Of a DNA stretch of 54,194 nt, positions 8,474 to 16,184 are shown in pieces. Every line of letters starts with the position of its first letter. Position 1 is the stretch's first letter. The notes beneath the pieces were generated by a model. That model did not search any database and was not told the origin of the DNA. It saw nothing but the letters and a program-made list of their open reading frames with translations. Origin of the DNA: Ignavibacteriales bacterium (GTDB taxonomy: Bacteria > Bacteroidota > Ignavibacteria > Ignavibacteriales > Melioribacteraceae); assembly GCA_016936095.1 (NCBI GenBank), contig JAFGPR010000094.1, positions 1 to 54,194 on the forward strand, given 5' to 3'. A program made the position numbers and the translations under genes.

Positions 8474-9331
8474 ATGATTTTTTTAAATATTTGGCAGGAT
8501 TTTTTTGGTGTATCAAATGATACCGTATTCACCGTATTTACAACTTTATCTATATTTTTTCTTGGTTTGATAATTAAATGGTGTTATTCTAAATACAAGA
8601 AAACGAAAAAAAATAAAAATATTAAAAAATTTATTATTGCTCAATTAGAGGTATTATCAAAAACCTCAATATTACAAAGAGATAAGTTTATTGAATATAA
8701 AAATAAACTGAGAGAAGAAAGAATACAAAATATAGAATTAGTGAAAGTTGCAAATTTAAATACAAGATATATTCGTGATATTAAATTTGACCAAATTTTT
8801 GAAGTACTTGTACTATCATACAAAAACAAAAAAAGAAATAATCTCGAAAATTTTAACAAGTTAGTTAAACAACTTGATTTGCTTGATGGCATAATTAATT
8901 TATCTTATGATGCTTTTATCAATACACATAATCTTTTATCTAGTTATGAAAATAAATGGAATAAAAACATTGAAGAAATTGGTGACTTCCACGATAAGTT
9001 GCTTAATGATATGACTTATAAGAACATAGACCCAAGGACAGATCCATTTTTAAAAGAATTCTATTCAATATATCACGATTGGACAAAAATGGATCATAGA
9101 CTCGATATGTACATTGCTATAGATTCGATTATAAATCCTATTTTGGAAAAAGCACGTGCTACACAACCGAATACTTTTGCTACTTACATTTTAAGAAATC
9201 TCTTAAGTTGTATTGATGCTTTTTCTAATCATAAAAATTTAAGAGAAATTATTATTAAGGAATTTGATAATTTTTCAACACAATTAGAAACAATAGCAAA
9301 AGATTTTTCGGAAATTAAAAATAATATATAA
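8474..9331 (+). CDS. Membrane-anchored protein of unknown function in the island
   Basis: I do not recognise this 285-residue protein. Residues ~17-36 form one hydrophobic segment (VFTVFTTLSIFFLGLII) followed by a very basic KYKKTKKNKNIKK stretch. This fits an N-out/C-in anchor with a large cytoplasmic helical domain. The rest is rich in Lys, Asn, Ile and Leu, with predicted long helices and no nuclease or hydrolase motif I can see. It follows the EVE gene by 27 nt with a possible Shine-Dalgarno sequence (AGGGAT), so it is probably the last gene of the operon. A single-TM protein with a helical cytoplasmic domain in a defence operon could be a membrane effector or scaffold; that is inference only. 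Confidence 0.6.
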   Translation: MIFLNIWQDFFGVSNDTVFTVFTTLSIFFLGLIIKWCYSKYKKTKKNKNIKKFIIAQLEVLSKTSILQRDKFIEYKNKLREERIQNIELVKVANLNTRYIRDIKFDQIFEVLVLSYKNKKRNNLENFNKLVKQLDLLDGIINLSYDAFINTHNLLSSYENKWNKNIEEIGDFHDKLLNDMTYKNIDPRTDPFLKEFYSIYHDWTKMDHRLDMYIAIDSIINPILEKARATQPNTFATYILRNLLSCIDAFSNHKNLREIIIKEFDNFSTQLETIAKDFSEIKNNI

Positions 9332-9365
9332 TTTCAACGTTTTGTTATTACTTCACCACCATAAA

Positions 9366-9634
9366 AGTAATAGCCCCTGGTATAGAGAAAATAACATCAG
9401 AAAAAGAATATGAAAATATAGAGGTATAAACTCTGTGTGTCTCTGTGAAAAACTCTGTGCGACTCTCCCGCCAAGTCGGGACAGGTGTGGTAAAAAAAAA
9501 CTTTACCACCGAGTATCGCGGAGTAAAGCATAAAGAAGTATAAACGATGCAGAGGTAAAAATAATAGACCCGGATATATAGAAAATAATATCAGAAAAGG
9601 AATATGAAAATATAGACATATAACCTCTGCGTAA
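9366..9634 (+). repeat. Direct repeat pair, 194 bp apart
   Basis: Copy one (9366-9440) and copy two (9560-9634) align without gaps at an offset of 194 bp. Both contain GAAAATAAYATCAGAAAA, then RGAATATGAAAATATAG, and both run into CTCTGYG words. Each copy carries a ribosome-site-like RGAAT with ATG AAA ATA TAG, an abortive three-codon reading frame. This suggests duplication of a leader plus start codon with the gene body lost. Confidence 0.75.
9431..9535. repeat. Second, degraded CTCTGTG palindrome
   Basis: The left arm is CTCTGTGTGTCTCTGTG...CTCTGTGCGACT. It is then interrupted by a 21-nt GC-rich insert (9465-9485) and resumes as TGTGGT. After an A-rich loop, the right arm ACCACCGAGTATCGCGGAGTAA (from 9505) closely matches ACCACAGAGTATCGCAGAGTAA of the 4190-4283 element. 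A third, left-arm-only fragment lies at 9625-9675. The distal half of the right arm has diverged. Confidence 0.7.
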
Positions 9635-9803
9635 CTCTGCGTCCAACTTTGTGCCCTTTGCGGTAAAAAAAACTTAAGCGGACCTTTCCCTACTTGGCGG
9701 GTGAGTTTCGCAAATTAAGTAGCAAATAAAAAAATGTAAGGAAAAGAATATGGTTTGCTGTAGGTAAAATAAAAAAGAAACCCCGAATTTCTTCAGGGGC
9801 AAA

Positions 9804-9822
9804 CTAATGATACTATCATTAG
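9804..9822. promoter_or_regulatory. Perfect 9-bp palindrome upstream of the ImmA/IrrE gene
   Basis: CTAATGATA-C-TATCATTAG is a perfect inverted repeat with a one-base centre, about 165 bp before the ImmA/IrrE start codon. It could be an operator for the N-terminal Xre-like domain of that protein, or simply a stable hairpin. No T-run follows. Confidence 0.4.
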
Positions 9823-9986
9823 CGCTGTAAAAATCTGTTGCAAAAATAACTACCATTATAATAATATAAAAATTATTTTCATTAAGATTGTTTTATTTAA
9901 GATACATTACGATAAAAATAAAATTTAAAGGAATTAGTTTGAAATATTTAATTTCATATTCACACAAAATTTACTAACTTTACATT

Positions 9987-11117
9987 ATGAAAATGGAAAT
10001 TAATGTAAACACAGATATTTTAGTTTGGGCAATAGAGCGTGCAGGTTACAATTTAGAGGAGATATCTTTAAAAGTGCCTAATATCTTTTCTTGGATTAGT
10101 GGAGATAAAAAACCAACGTTAAAGCAGTTAGAAAAGTTTGCTCAAAAAACCTATTTACCTTTCGGTTATCTATTTTTGGATAACCCACCCATTGAAAAAA
10201 ATCCAATTCCATTTTTTAGAACAGAGCAAGTTGGAGAACATAAAATAAGTTTAAATGTTTATGATTCTATCCTTATTGCTCAAGAAAGACAAGAATGGTT
10301 GGCGAACTATCTAAAAGAAAATGAATATCTACCATTGGATTTTGTAGGTAGATTTAAAAGCCACAGTGATATTAAGGAAATAGTAAAAGATATACGAACT
10401 ACCCTAAATCTTTCTGATTCATGGGCAAGTGAATTTCCTAATTGGGAAAAAGCAAGAGAATATTTAACTCAAGTAATAGAAGAAGTCGGTGTAATAATAA
10501 GTTCTAGTAGTATAGTTGGTAATAATGTATATAGAAAAATTAAAGTAAATGAATGTAGGGGGTTTGTTTTAATTGACAATTATGTCCCTTTTATGTTTAT
10601 CAATTCTTCTGATAGCAAATCTGCACAACTTTTTACAATTGCTCACGAAATAGCACATATTTGGATTGGTGAAAGTGCAGGTTTTGACTTTCGTAATCTT
10701 CAACCCGCTAATAATCATATCGAATTATTATGTAATAAAATTGCTGCCGAGCTTTTAGTACCTTCTGATCTATTAAAGAAAAAATGGGATGCTGAAAAAG
10801 GTATAGAATATTTAGCAAGAGAATTTAAAGTAAGTCAAATAGTTATCGCTCGCCGATTGCTTGATTTGAACAAATTGAATAAAAATGATTTTTTCAAATT
10901 TTACAATAACTATATTAACCTTGAAGTTCGTAGTAAAGAAACCGGTAATAACGGAGGCGATTTTTATAGTACTGCAAAAAAACGTCTCAATAAAAGATTT
11001 TTATATTTTGTTAATCAGGCAGTTAATGAAAGTAAACTTTTGATTAGGGACGCTTATCGTCTTACGGGTTTGCGAGGAGGCGCCTATAACAAATTGATAA
11101 AGGAGCATCTTCTCTAA
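9987..11117 (+). CDS. ImmA/IrrE family metallo-endopeptidase with N-terminal Xre-like domain
   Basis: A 376-residue protein. Residues 1-75 resemble the Xre-like segment usual in this family (PTLKQLEKFAQKTYLPFGYL), followed by PIPFFRT. The zinc-protease site is HEIAH (220-224), with downstream LLCNKIAAELLVP. Such proteins cleave repressors or antitoxins after a stress signal, as IrrE and ImmA do. Its TAA stop overlaps the ATG of the DUF4411 gene (TAATG), so the two are translationally coupled. Neighbouring PIN-like genes suggest a toxin-antitoxin or stress-response module. Two starts are possible, ATG at 9987 or 9993. A TAACTTTA box at 9975-9982 is too close for a normal leader. Confidence 0.88.
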   Translation: MKMEINVNTDILVWAIERAGYNLEEISLKVPNIFSWISGDKKPTLKQLEKFAQKTYLPFGYLFLDNPPIEKNPIPFFRTEQVGEHKISLNVYDSILIAQERQEWLANYLKENEYLPLDFVGRFKSHSDIKEIVKDIRTTLNLSDSWASEFPNWEKAREYLTQVIEEVGVIISSSSIVGNNVYRKIKVNECRGFVLIDNYVPFMFINSSDSKSAQLFTIAHEIAHIWIGESAGFDFRNLQPANNHIELLCNKIAAELLVPSDLLKKKWDAEKGIEYLAREFKVSQIVIARRLLDLNKLNKNDFFKFYNNYINLEVRSKETGNNGGDFYSTAKKRLNKRFLYFVNQAVNESKLLIRDAYRLTGLRGGAYNKLIKEHLL

Positions 11118-11623
11118 TGTCCATTTTCATACTTGATAGCAATTTTTTTATTCAAGCACATAGAATAAATTATCCTATTGATGTTGCATTAGGATTTTGG
11201 AATCTTGTCAAATCAATTTCTATTGAAGGTAAAATAATTAGTATTGATAAAGTAAAAAATGAAATTTATAAAAATGACGATGAGTTGAAAAAATGGACAG
11301 AGAACAACTTACCATCCGATTTTTTCAAAAACACGAACCAAGAAATTGTATTGGAGAACTATAAAAAAGTAATTCTTTGGGCTGATTCCAAAAAAGATTT
11401 TTATTTACAAAAGGCGGTAAATGATTTTTTTGAATCTGAAAACGCTGATCCTTGGTTGGTTGCCTTTGCTCTTTCTTTATCTGAGAACTGTTCTATTGTT
11501 ACACATGAAATTAGCGAGCCAAATAGAAAGTCAAAAATTAAGATACCTGAAGTTTGTAATGCATTTAATGTTAATTATGTTAATACAATTCAAATGTTTA
11601 GGACGATAAATGTCACTTTTTAA
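11117..11623 (+). CDS. DUF4411 family, PIN-like protein (probable toxin partner)
   Basis: 168 residues with the DUF4411 opening [13 protein letters not shown] and the later DPWLVAFAL. Acidic residues (D7, the DPW aspartate, and E in VTHE) are placed as in PIN-domain ribonucleases. DUF4411 genes commonly follow ImmA/IrrE genes with an overlapping start, as here. The likely role is an RNase toxin or nuclease effector controlled by the upstream metalloprotease; the target is unknown. The 3' end overlaps the macrodomain gene on the other strand by 11 nt. The 62-codon ORF at 11421-11609 is a shadow in another frame. Confidence 0.85.
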   Translation: MSIFILDSNFFIQAHRINYPIDVALGFWNLVKSISIEGKIISIDKVKNEIYKNDDELKKWTENNLPSDFFKNTNQEIVLENYKKVILWADSKKDFYLQKAVNDFFESENADPWLVAFALSLSENCSIVTHEISEPNRKSKIKIPEVCNAFNVNYVNTIQMFRTINVTF

Positions 11624-12119
11624 TTAACTCCAAAGACTTTTTATAATCCCCCTCCGAAAAGCAAACAAAAATCACTTTTTCAATAGTTTCGTCATTTTTC
11701 AAAAAATCTCTTACGGTTTTAATTGCTATTTGTGTTGCTCTTTCGAATGGAAATCTATAGACGCCAGTACTAATTGCCGGGAAGGCAATTGTCTTACAAT
11801 CATTTTCGACCGCTAATTTTAATGAATTCCTATAACAATCGGCAAGTAATTCATCCTCGTTTTTATTACCACCATACCAGACAGGTCCTACAGTATGGAT
11901 AACAAATTTAGCTGGTAAATTATAACCTTTAGTAATTTTTGCTTCACCTGTTTCGCAACCATTCAGTGTTTTGCATTCTGCCAATAATTCCGGACCGGCT
12001 GCACGGTGAATTGCTCCGTCAACACCTCCCCCACCCAATAGAGTCTTATTTGCCGCATTTACTATTGCATCGACCTTGACCGATGTTGTATCGCCAAGTA
12101 ATATCTCAATTTTATTCAT
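11613..12119 (-). CDS. Macrodomain ADP-ribose hydrolase (YmdB-like)
   Basis: 168 residues forming one macrodomain. Visible motifs are [16 protein letters not shown], the glycine-rich [18 protein letters not shown] and [12 protein letters not shown]. These fit the MacroD/YmdB class, which removes ADP-ribose from proteins or hydrolyses O-acetyl-ADP-ribose. Most bacteria carry one as housekeeping. Here it lies tail-to-tail with the DUF4411 gene and next to the defence island, so it could also reverse a toxin- or phage-driven ADP-ribosylation. No ADP-ribosyltransferase gene is visible nearby. The 12138-12557 gene lies 18 nt upstream on the same strand. Confidence 0.92.
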   Translation of the reverse strand: MNKIEILLGDTTSVKVDAIVNAANKTLLGGGGVDGAIHRAAGPELLAECKTLNGCETGEAKITKGYNLPAKFVIHTVGPVWYGGNKNEDELLADCYRNSLKLAVENDCKTIAFPAISTGVYRFPFERATQIAIKTVRDFLKNDETIEKVIFVCFSEGDYKKSLELIKK

Positions 12120-12137
12120 AAGAATATTATGGAAGAA

Positions 12138-12557
12138 TTATTTAATAAGTTCAGCAACTTCCAATTCGTTTTCCGAGAGAGATTTTGGATGGTTTTTAAT
12201 TATCTCTTGCAGATTTTTCATAAACCAGGTTTCCCCTAAACTATTTTCATTAGCAACATTCTTTAGCCATTCTAATTCCATCGGATCAATGTCCTTGTCT
12301 ACAATTGCAGTTTTCATTCCATCTTTGATAAAACTTTCAGCAATTATTCTTTCTGAAAATTTCGGTGGTTCATCTCCCAGATAAGGATTATCCAACAATT
12401 CGTCAATTGCATTTTCGCAAAATACTTTTTCAAATCCTAAAGTTTTCCCCACTTTCATTATATATTTTTTTTCTTCAGCAGTAATTTTTTTGTCTTTTCC
12501 TATTAATAAAAGTAGTCCTTTGAAGTATTGGCTTTTATCTATTATTTCCCATTGCAT
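12138..12557 (-). CDS. Uncharacterised helical protein, TerB-like
   Basis: 139 residues, predicted entirely helical and with no signal peptide. Repeated segments with acidic loops (KDKKITAEEKKYI near 20-32 and VDKDIDPMELEWL near 83-95) recall the two-fold TerB/tellurite-resistance fold with metal-binding Asp residues. That assignment is by pattern only. It is the first gene of a short operon with the macrodomain gene, 18 nt downstream. A TAGATTTG box lies about 31 nt before its start codon. Function unknown. Confidence 0.65.
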   Translation of the reverse strand: MQWEIIDKSQYFKGLLLLIGKDKKITAEEKKYIMKVGKTLGFEKVFCENAIDELLDNPYLGDEPPKFSERIIAESFIKDGMKTAIVDKDIDPMELEWLKNVANENSLGETWFMKNLQEIIKNHPKSLSENELEVAELIK

Positions 12558-12587
12558 ATTTAAACTCGACAGATATTATTTGATTCT

Positions 12588-12595
12588 CAAATCTA
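12588..12595 (-). promoter_or_regulatory. Candidate -7 box (TAGATTTG) for the TerB-like/macrodomain operon
   Basis: On the reverse strand TAGATTTG fits the TAnnTTTG -7 consensus and lies about 31 nt upstream of the ATG at 12557. No TTTG box occurs at the standard 19-nt spacing, so support is partial. Confidence 0.4.
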
Positions 12596-12635
12596 AAATA
12601 GTAAAACAAATTTAATTAATAAATGAATAAATTTT

Positions 12636-13526
12636 TCACACAAGAAATAAAATTGCAACTCCGACAACAGCTAAAAAAGCACCCAAAATTGAAGCACTTG
12701 TCAGTTGCTCTTTATAGATGATTTTAACTAACGGCAACATTAGTATCGGAGGTGTAGCCATAATTGTTGAGGCAATTCCAACTTGTGTATTAGCAACGGA
12801 GATCAAACTAAAAGTTATTCCAAGAAATGGTCCGATTATCGAACCGATTAATGTAAAAAGCAATGCTTTTTTATCTTTTATAAATGTCTTAACAGCTTTT
12901 TGAATAATTTTTCTGTAAACAAAAAATGGGATAAGAACAAGAAATGAAATTACTATTCGGATAAATGCGGCAACAAAACCATTTATCTCACCTTCGTTGA
13001 ATGCAACTTTTGCAAAGATCAAACCTACACCCTGCCCTAACGCTCCACCCATTGCATATAAGATACCTATCTTATTAATTTTTTCTGATTGCTTTGCTCC
13101 GACTTCTCTCTGAGTAATTACTATCCCAATTCCGAATATCGTAATTATTATTCCGATGATTCCGACAATGCTTAAAGATTCATCAAGGAAAAAATATGCT
13201 AAAACTGCCGCAATCGGCGGAGCTAACGCCATAAACAGCATACTGATTCTTGCACCAAGTATTTGAAATGCTTTGAATAAGCAACTATCACCAAAAACTA
13301 ATCCAATAATTCCGCTGATAATTAAATTGATGTATTGAGTTGATGATAGATTAAACTCCAACTGGACAATTAAAATTACCAAGGAAAGTAAGACAATAGC
13401 AAAAAATAATCTTGTAATATTGACTAAAGCAGAACCGACTCTAATAGACGCTTCTGTAAAGACAATTGATGTACCTGACCAAAAAACTGCAGTTATAAGA
13501 GCTGCAAATTCACCCCAAAGTGGCAT
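12636..13526 (-). CDS. EamA/DMT-superfamily transporter
   Basis: A 296-residue inner-membrane protein with about ten hydrophobic segments arranged as two EamA repeats. Typical features are the start LWGEFAALITAVFWSGT, the LFMALAPPIAAVLAYFFLDE segment closing the first repeat, and IASTIMATPPILMLPLV in the second. The DMT superfamily exports amino acids, nucleobases or other small metabolites, but the substrate cannot be read from sequence. It is divergent from yicC across a 133-bp gap and is probably transcribed alone. It marks the return to ordinary chromosomal content after the accessory block. Confidence 0.9.
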   Translation of the reverse strand: MPLWGEFAALITAVFWSGTSIVFTEASIRVGSALVNITRLFFAIVLLSLVILIVQLEFNLSSTQYINLIISGIIGLVFGDSCLFKAFQILGARISMLFMALAPPIAAVLAYFFLDESLSIVGIIGIIITIFGIGIVITQREVGAKQSEKINKIGILYAMGGALGQGVGLIFAKVAFNEGEINGFVAAFIRIVISFLVLIPFFVYRKIIQKAVKTFIKDKKALLFTLIGSIIGPFLGITFSLISVANTQVGIASTIMATPPILMLPLVKIIYKEQLTSASILGAFLAVVGVAILFLV

Positions 13527-13605
13527 AAATCTTAAGATTTTTTATTAAATAATATTATAACATCGATATTTAAAAATACTTACTTAAATTTAAAAAACAA
13601 TATCT

Positions 13606-13636
13606 TTTGATAAAATTTAATTTTTCACTACCTTTA
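13606..13636 (+). promoter_or_regulatory. Bacteroidota-type promoter for yicC (TTTG-N19-TACCTTTA)
   Basis: TTTG at 13606-13609 is followed by exactly 19 nt and then TACCTTTA at 13629-13636. This matches the TTTG-N19-TAnnTTTG layout of Bacteroidota housekeeping promoters with one change in the last base. It lies 24 nt before the ATG at 13660 and supports that start over the TTG given in the ORF track. Confidence 0.6.
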
Positions 13637-13659
13637 AAACCAATTTTTTGGAAAATTCT

Positions 13660-14535
13660 ATGATTTCAAGTATGACCGGTTTTGGGCGTGGAATAGTCAA
13701 ACATAATGATTTGATTATTGATGCCGAAATTAAATCACTAAATAACAGATTTTTAGATTTAATCGTAAAATTACCGCCTGAATTTAACGGGCTCGAATAT
13801 ACTATCAGAAAAATAGTATCGGAAAATATTACAAGAGGAAAGGTTGTATTAAATATTAATATTAAAAATAATGAATTTAATCACGGATATTTGACTTTTA
13901 ATCCGAACCAACTGAAGCAGGTAATTAAACTTGTAAATAATATTAAAAAGATTTCAAATGATAAAAGTACAATTGACTTAAATACTTTATTGAATTTCAA
14001 GGAATTATTTATATCTACCTCTATCCCTAATCCGCAGGATAATTACGATCTCATATTAAAAGCTGTTTTGTCTGCTGTTGATAATCTTAAAAAGATGAGA
14101 TTGAAAGAGGGTAAAGAATTAAAAGCGGATTTTATTTTAAGAATAAAAAAAATTCAGAATTATGTAACCGAAATAGAAAAGAAAACTAGAAGTTCAATTA
14201 ATGAATACTTTGAAAAAATCAAAGTTAGAAGCATTAAACTATTGGAACAACTAAAGCATAATGAAGACCTATTGAAGATGGAGTTAGCAATTCTAACTGA
14301 ACGACATGATATAACCGAAGAATGTGTCCGATTAAAAAGTCATTTGAAAATGTTTTTAAGTACTCTAAACTCTCCTGACGAAATTGGTCGTAAACTAGAT
14401 TTTATTAGTCAGGAAATGAACAGGGAAATAAATACTATCAACAGCAAAACTGTTTCTGCCGAGATAACAAAAAATGGCATCCTTATTAAAGAGGAATTAG
14501 AAAAAATAAGAGAGCAAATTCAAAATATAGAGTAA
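13660..14535 (+). CDS. yicC: YicC family endoribonuclease
   Basis: 291 residues from the ATG at 13660, which gives the family start MISSMTGFGRG; the ORF track's TTG adds four residues with no support. The C-terminal DUF1732 part shows ELAILTERHDITEECVRLKSH and GRKLDFISQEMNREINTINSK, both strongly conserved. YicC proteins are endoribonucleases that process or degrade certain RNAs in E. coli. The gene opens the yicC-gmk-rpoZ-udg-dnaB run, all on one strand with gaps of 3-13 nt, driven by the promoter at 13606-13636. Confidence 0.93.
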   Translation: MISSMTGFGRGIVKHNDLIIDAEIKSLNNRFLDLIVKLPPEFNGLEYTIRKIVSENITRGKVVLNINIKNNEFNHGYLTFNPNQLKQVIKLVNNIKKISNDKSTIDLNTLLNFKELFISTSIPNPQDNYDLILKAVLSAVDNLKKMRLKEGKELKADFILRIKKIQNYVTEIEKKTRSSINEYFEKIKVRSIKLLEQLKHNEDLLKMELAILTERHDITEECVRLKSHLKMFLSTLNSPDEIGRKLDFISQEMNREINTINSKTVSAEITKNGILIKEELEKIREQIQNIE

Positions 14536-14538
14536 GAT

Positions 14539-15096
14539 TTGAAAAGTTATAAACTCATTGTTTTTTCTGCGCCGAGCGGTTCAGGTAAAACAACTTTAGT
14601 AAAATATATATTAAATAAATTCCCTGATTTCGTTTTTTCTATTTCAGCCACCACTCGACCAAAAAGGGAAAATGAGGAAAATGGTGTAGAGTATTTTTTC
14701 CATTCAGAAAAGGAATTTGAAGAAAAAATAAAAAATAATGAATTTATTGAATGGGAAAGATTTTACGATTATTACTATGGAACTTTGAAAAGTTTTATTG
14801 AAGAAAAAATAGAACAAGAAAAAGTTGTTATATTTGAATTAGATGTAAAAGGTGCATTGAATTTTAAAAAAATTTATCCCGATTCAGTACTTGTTTTTAT
14901 TTCACCACCTGATTTCGAAACTTTAGAAAAACGGTTGACCGAAAGAGCGACTGAATCAAAAATTGATTTGATTAAAAGACTTGAAAGGGCAAAATTAGAA
15001 ATGTCATTTAAGGATAAATTTGATTATATTATTATGAACGATAATTTAGAGAAAGCAAAAAAAGAAATAATTGAAATAATTAAAAAAGAAATATAA
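14539..15096 (+). CDS. gmk: Guanylate kinase
   Basis: 185 residues, the normal length for guanylate kinase, which phosphorylates GMP to GDP with ATP. The P-loop is APSGSGKTT (11-19). The GMP-binding region shows SATTRPKRENEENGVEYFF, and the lid carries RLTERATES. The start is TTG, 3 nt after the yicC stop; no ATG is available before the P-loop, so the TTG is well supported. The yicC-gmk-rpoZ order is common in many bacteria and supports core function. Confidence 0.95.
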   Translation: MKSYKLIVFSAPSGSGKTTLVKYILNKFPDFVFSISATTRPKRENEENGVEYFFHSEKEFEEKIKNNEFIEWERFYDYYYGTLKSFIEEKIEQEKVVIFELDVKGALNFKKIYPDSVLVFISPPDFETLEKRLTERATESKIDLIKRLERAKLEMSFKDKFDYIIMNDNLEKAKKEIIEIIKKEI

Positions 15097-15109
15097 TATG
15101 GAGAATAAA

Positions 15110-15412
15110 ATGAAATTAAAACCTGTAAATCTGGATACAATCCTTGAAAAAAGCGAAAGTGTGTATGAAGCTGCAATGATTTCAGCAAAAAGAGCTCGTC
15201 GTTTAATTGACGAAACCAAACTAGAGTATAACACATTAATAAATCAAATCATTATCAATCCTGAAGATGATCTTGAAGAAAAGCATAATCCTGAACAATT
15301 TAAAATCTCATTACAGTTTGAAAACAGACCAAAACCACATTTAGAGGCATTACGCGAATTAATAGAAGGTAAACTTTTATTCAAGTATCGAGATGATAAA
15401 GTAAAGCTATAA
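15110..15412 (+). CDS. rpoZ: RNA polymerase omega subunit (RpoZ-like)
   Basis: 100 residues from the ATG at 15110, which has GGAG 6 nt upstream; the ATG at 15098 in the track would place that ribosome site inside the gene. The sequence MKLKPVNLDTILEKSESVYE followed by AAMISAKRARRLIDE matches the conserved omega region that contacts the C-terminus of beta-prime. The C-terminal half, ending in EALRELIEGKLLFKYRDD, is typical of the longer FCB-group omega. Its position directly after gmk supports the call. Confidence 0.88.
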   Translation: MKLKPVNLDTILEKSESVYEAAMISAKRARRLIDETKLEYNTLINQIIINPEDDLEEKHNPEQFKISLQFENRPKPHLEALRELIEGKLLFKYRDDKVKL

Positions 15413-15422
15413 ATAATTATTG

Positions 15423-16181
15423 ATGGAAGAAAATATTAAAAATAAAATAATTGAATCTCTGGAAATCCAAAAATTGATTTTTGGAGAGGAATTATATTCC
15501 AGAATTGAATTAACTGAAAAGCCAATAGAAAAAAAAACTTCTTCCATTTTAACTACTGCTGAAAAAATAACGATTGAATCAAGTAGTAATTTATTCGCGG
15601 CTGAATTCGAAAATGCTCAAACACTTGATGAATTATTCAAACTAATTCACACTTGCCAAAAATGTTCACTTGGACAGACAAGGAAAAATTTTGTTTTTGG
15701 TGCCGGAAATCCAAATGCAAATGCAATGTTAATAGGTGAAGCACCAGGAGCTGATGAGGATGAACAAGGTGAACCTTTTGTTGGGCGTGCTGGACAACTA
15801 CTAACAAAGATTTTGAGTGCAATTAATTTTCAGCGTGAAGATGTTTATATTGCGAATATTTTAAAGTGTCGTCCACCGAATAACAGGAATCCACTTCCAA
15901 TCGAAATGGATACTTGCCGTCCTTACTTATTAAAGCAAATTGAATTAATTAAACCAAAAATCATTTTATGTCTTGGACTTGTTGCAGCTAACAATTTATT
16001 AAATAAGAATTCAACATTAGGCAATTTAAGAAACAATATTTACGAATTAAATGGAATTAAAGTACTGGTTACTTTTCATCCTGCAGCTTTACTGCGTAAT
16101 CCTAATTGGAAAAAAGACTGCTGGATAGATGTCCAAAATTTCAGAAAACTATACGATGAATTAGTTAAGCAGAGCGATTAA
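15423..16181 (+). CDS. Uracil-DNA glycosylase, family 4 ([4Fe-4S])
   Basis: 252 residues from ATG 15423 (the track's TTG is one codon earlier). Catalytic motif A is [20 protein letters not shown] and motif B is [12 protein letters not shown]. Four cysteines, CQKC near residue 77 and the pair KC...TC with 15 residues between, bind the iron-sulfur cluster typical of family 4 (UDGa/Udgb-like). The enzyme removes uracil from DNA after cytosine deamination. The first ~70 residues are a variable, charged extension. It sits between rpoZ and dnaB with very short gaps. Confidence 0.93.
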   Translation: MEENIKNKIIESLEIQKLIFGEELYSRIELTEKPIEKKTSSILTTAEKITIESSSNLFAAEFENAQTLDELFKLIHTCQKCSLGQTRKNFVFGAGNPNANAMLIGEAPGADEDEQGEPFVGRAGQLLTKILSAINFQREDVYIANILKCRPPNNRNPLPIEMDTCRPYLLKQIELIKPKIILCLGLVAANNLLNKNSTLGNLRNNIYELNGIKVLVTFHPAALLRNPNWKKDCWIDVQNFRKLYDELVKQSD

Positions 16182-16184
16182 AAA

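Larger units (their letters stand above)
9332..9986. other. Repeat-rich intergenic region after the restriction operon
   Basis: 655 bases without a credible gene. It contains two ungapped direct-repeat copies 194 bp apart, two degraded relatives of the 4190-4283 palindrome, an inverted pair CCCGCCAAGTCGGGA / TCCCTACTTGGCGGG, and a perfect 9-bp dyad at 9804-9822. The 60-codon reverse ORF at 9674-9856 crosses the repeats and is not supported. The region looks like accumulated repeat debris marking a recombination boundary between the methyltransferase operon and the ImmA/DUF4411 pair. Confidence 0.6.

Noticed and set aside
409-9331. Assignment as a BREX or DISARM locus
   Set aside because: Only the methyltransferase size and the helicase recall these systems; PglZ, BrxC, BrxL, DrmA and DrmB are not visible in the window.
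9674-9856. 60-codon reverse ORF
   Set aside because: It runs across repeat sequence, lacks a ribosome site and shows no protein-like pattern.
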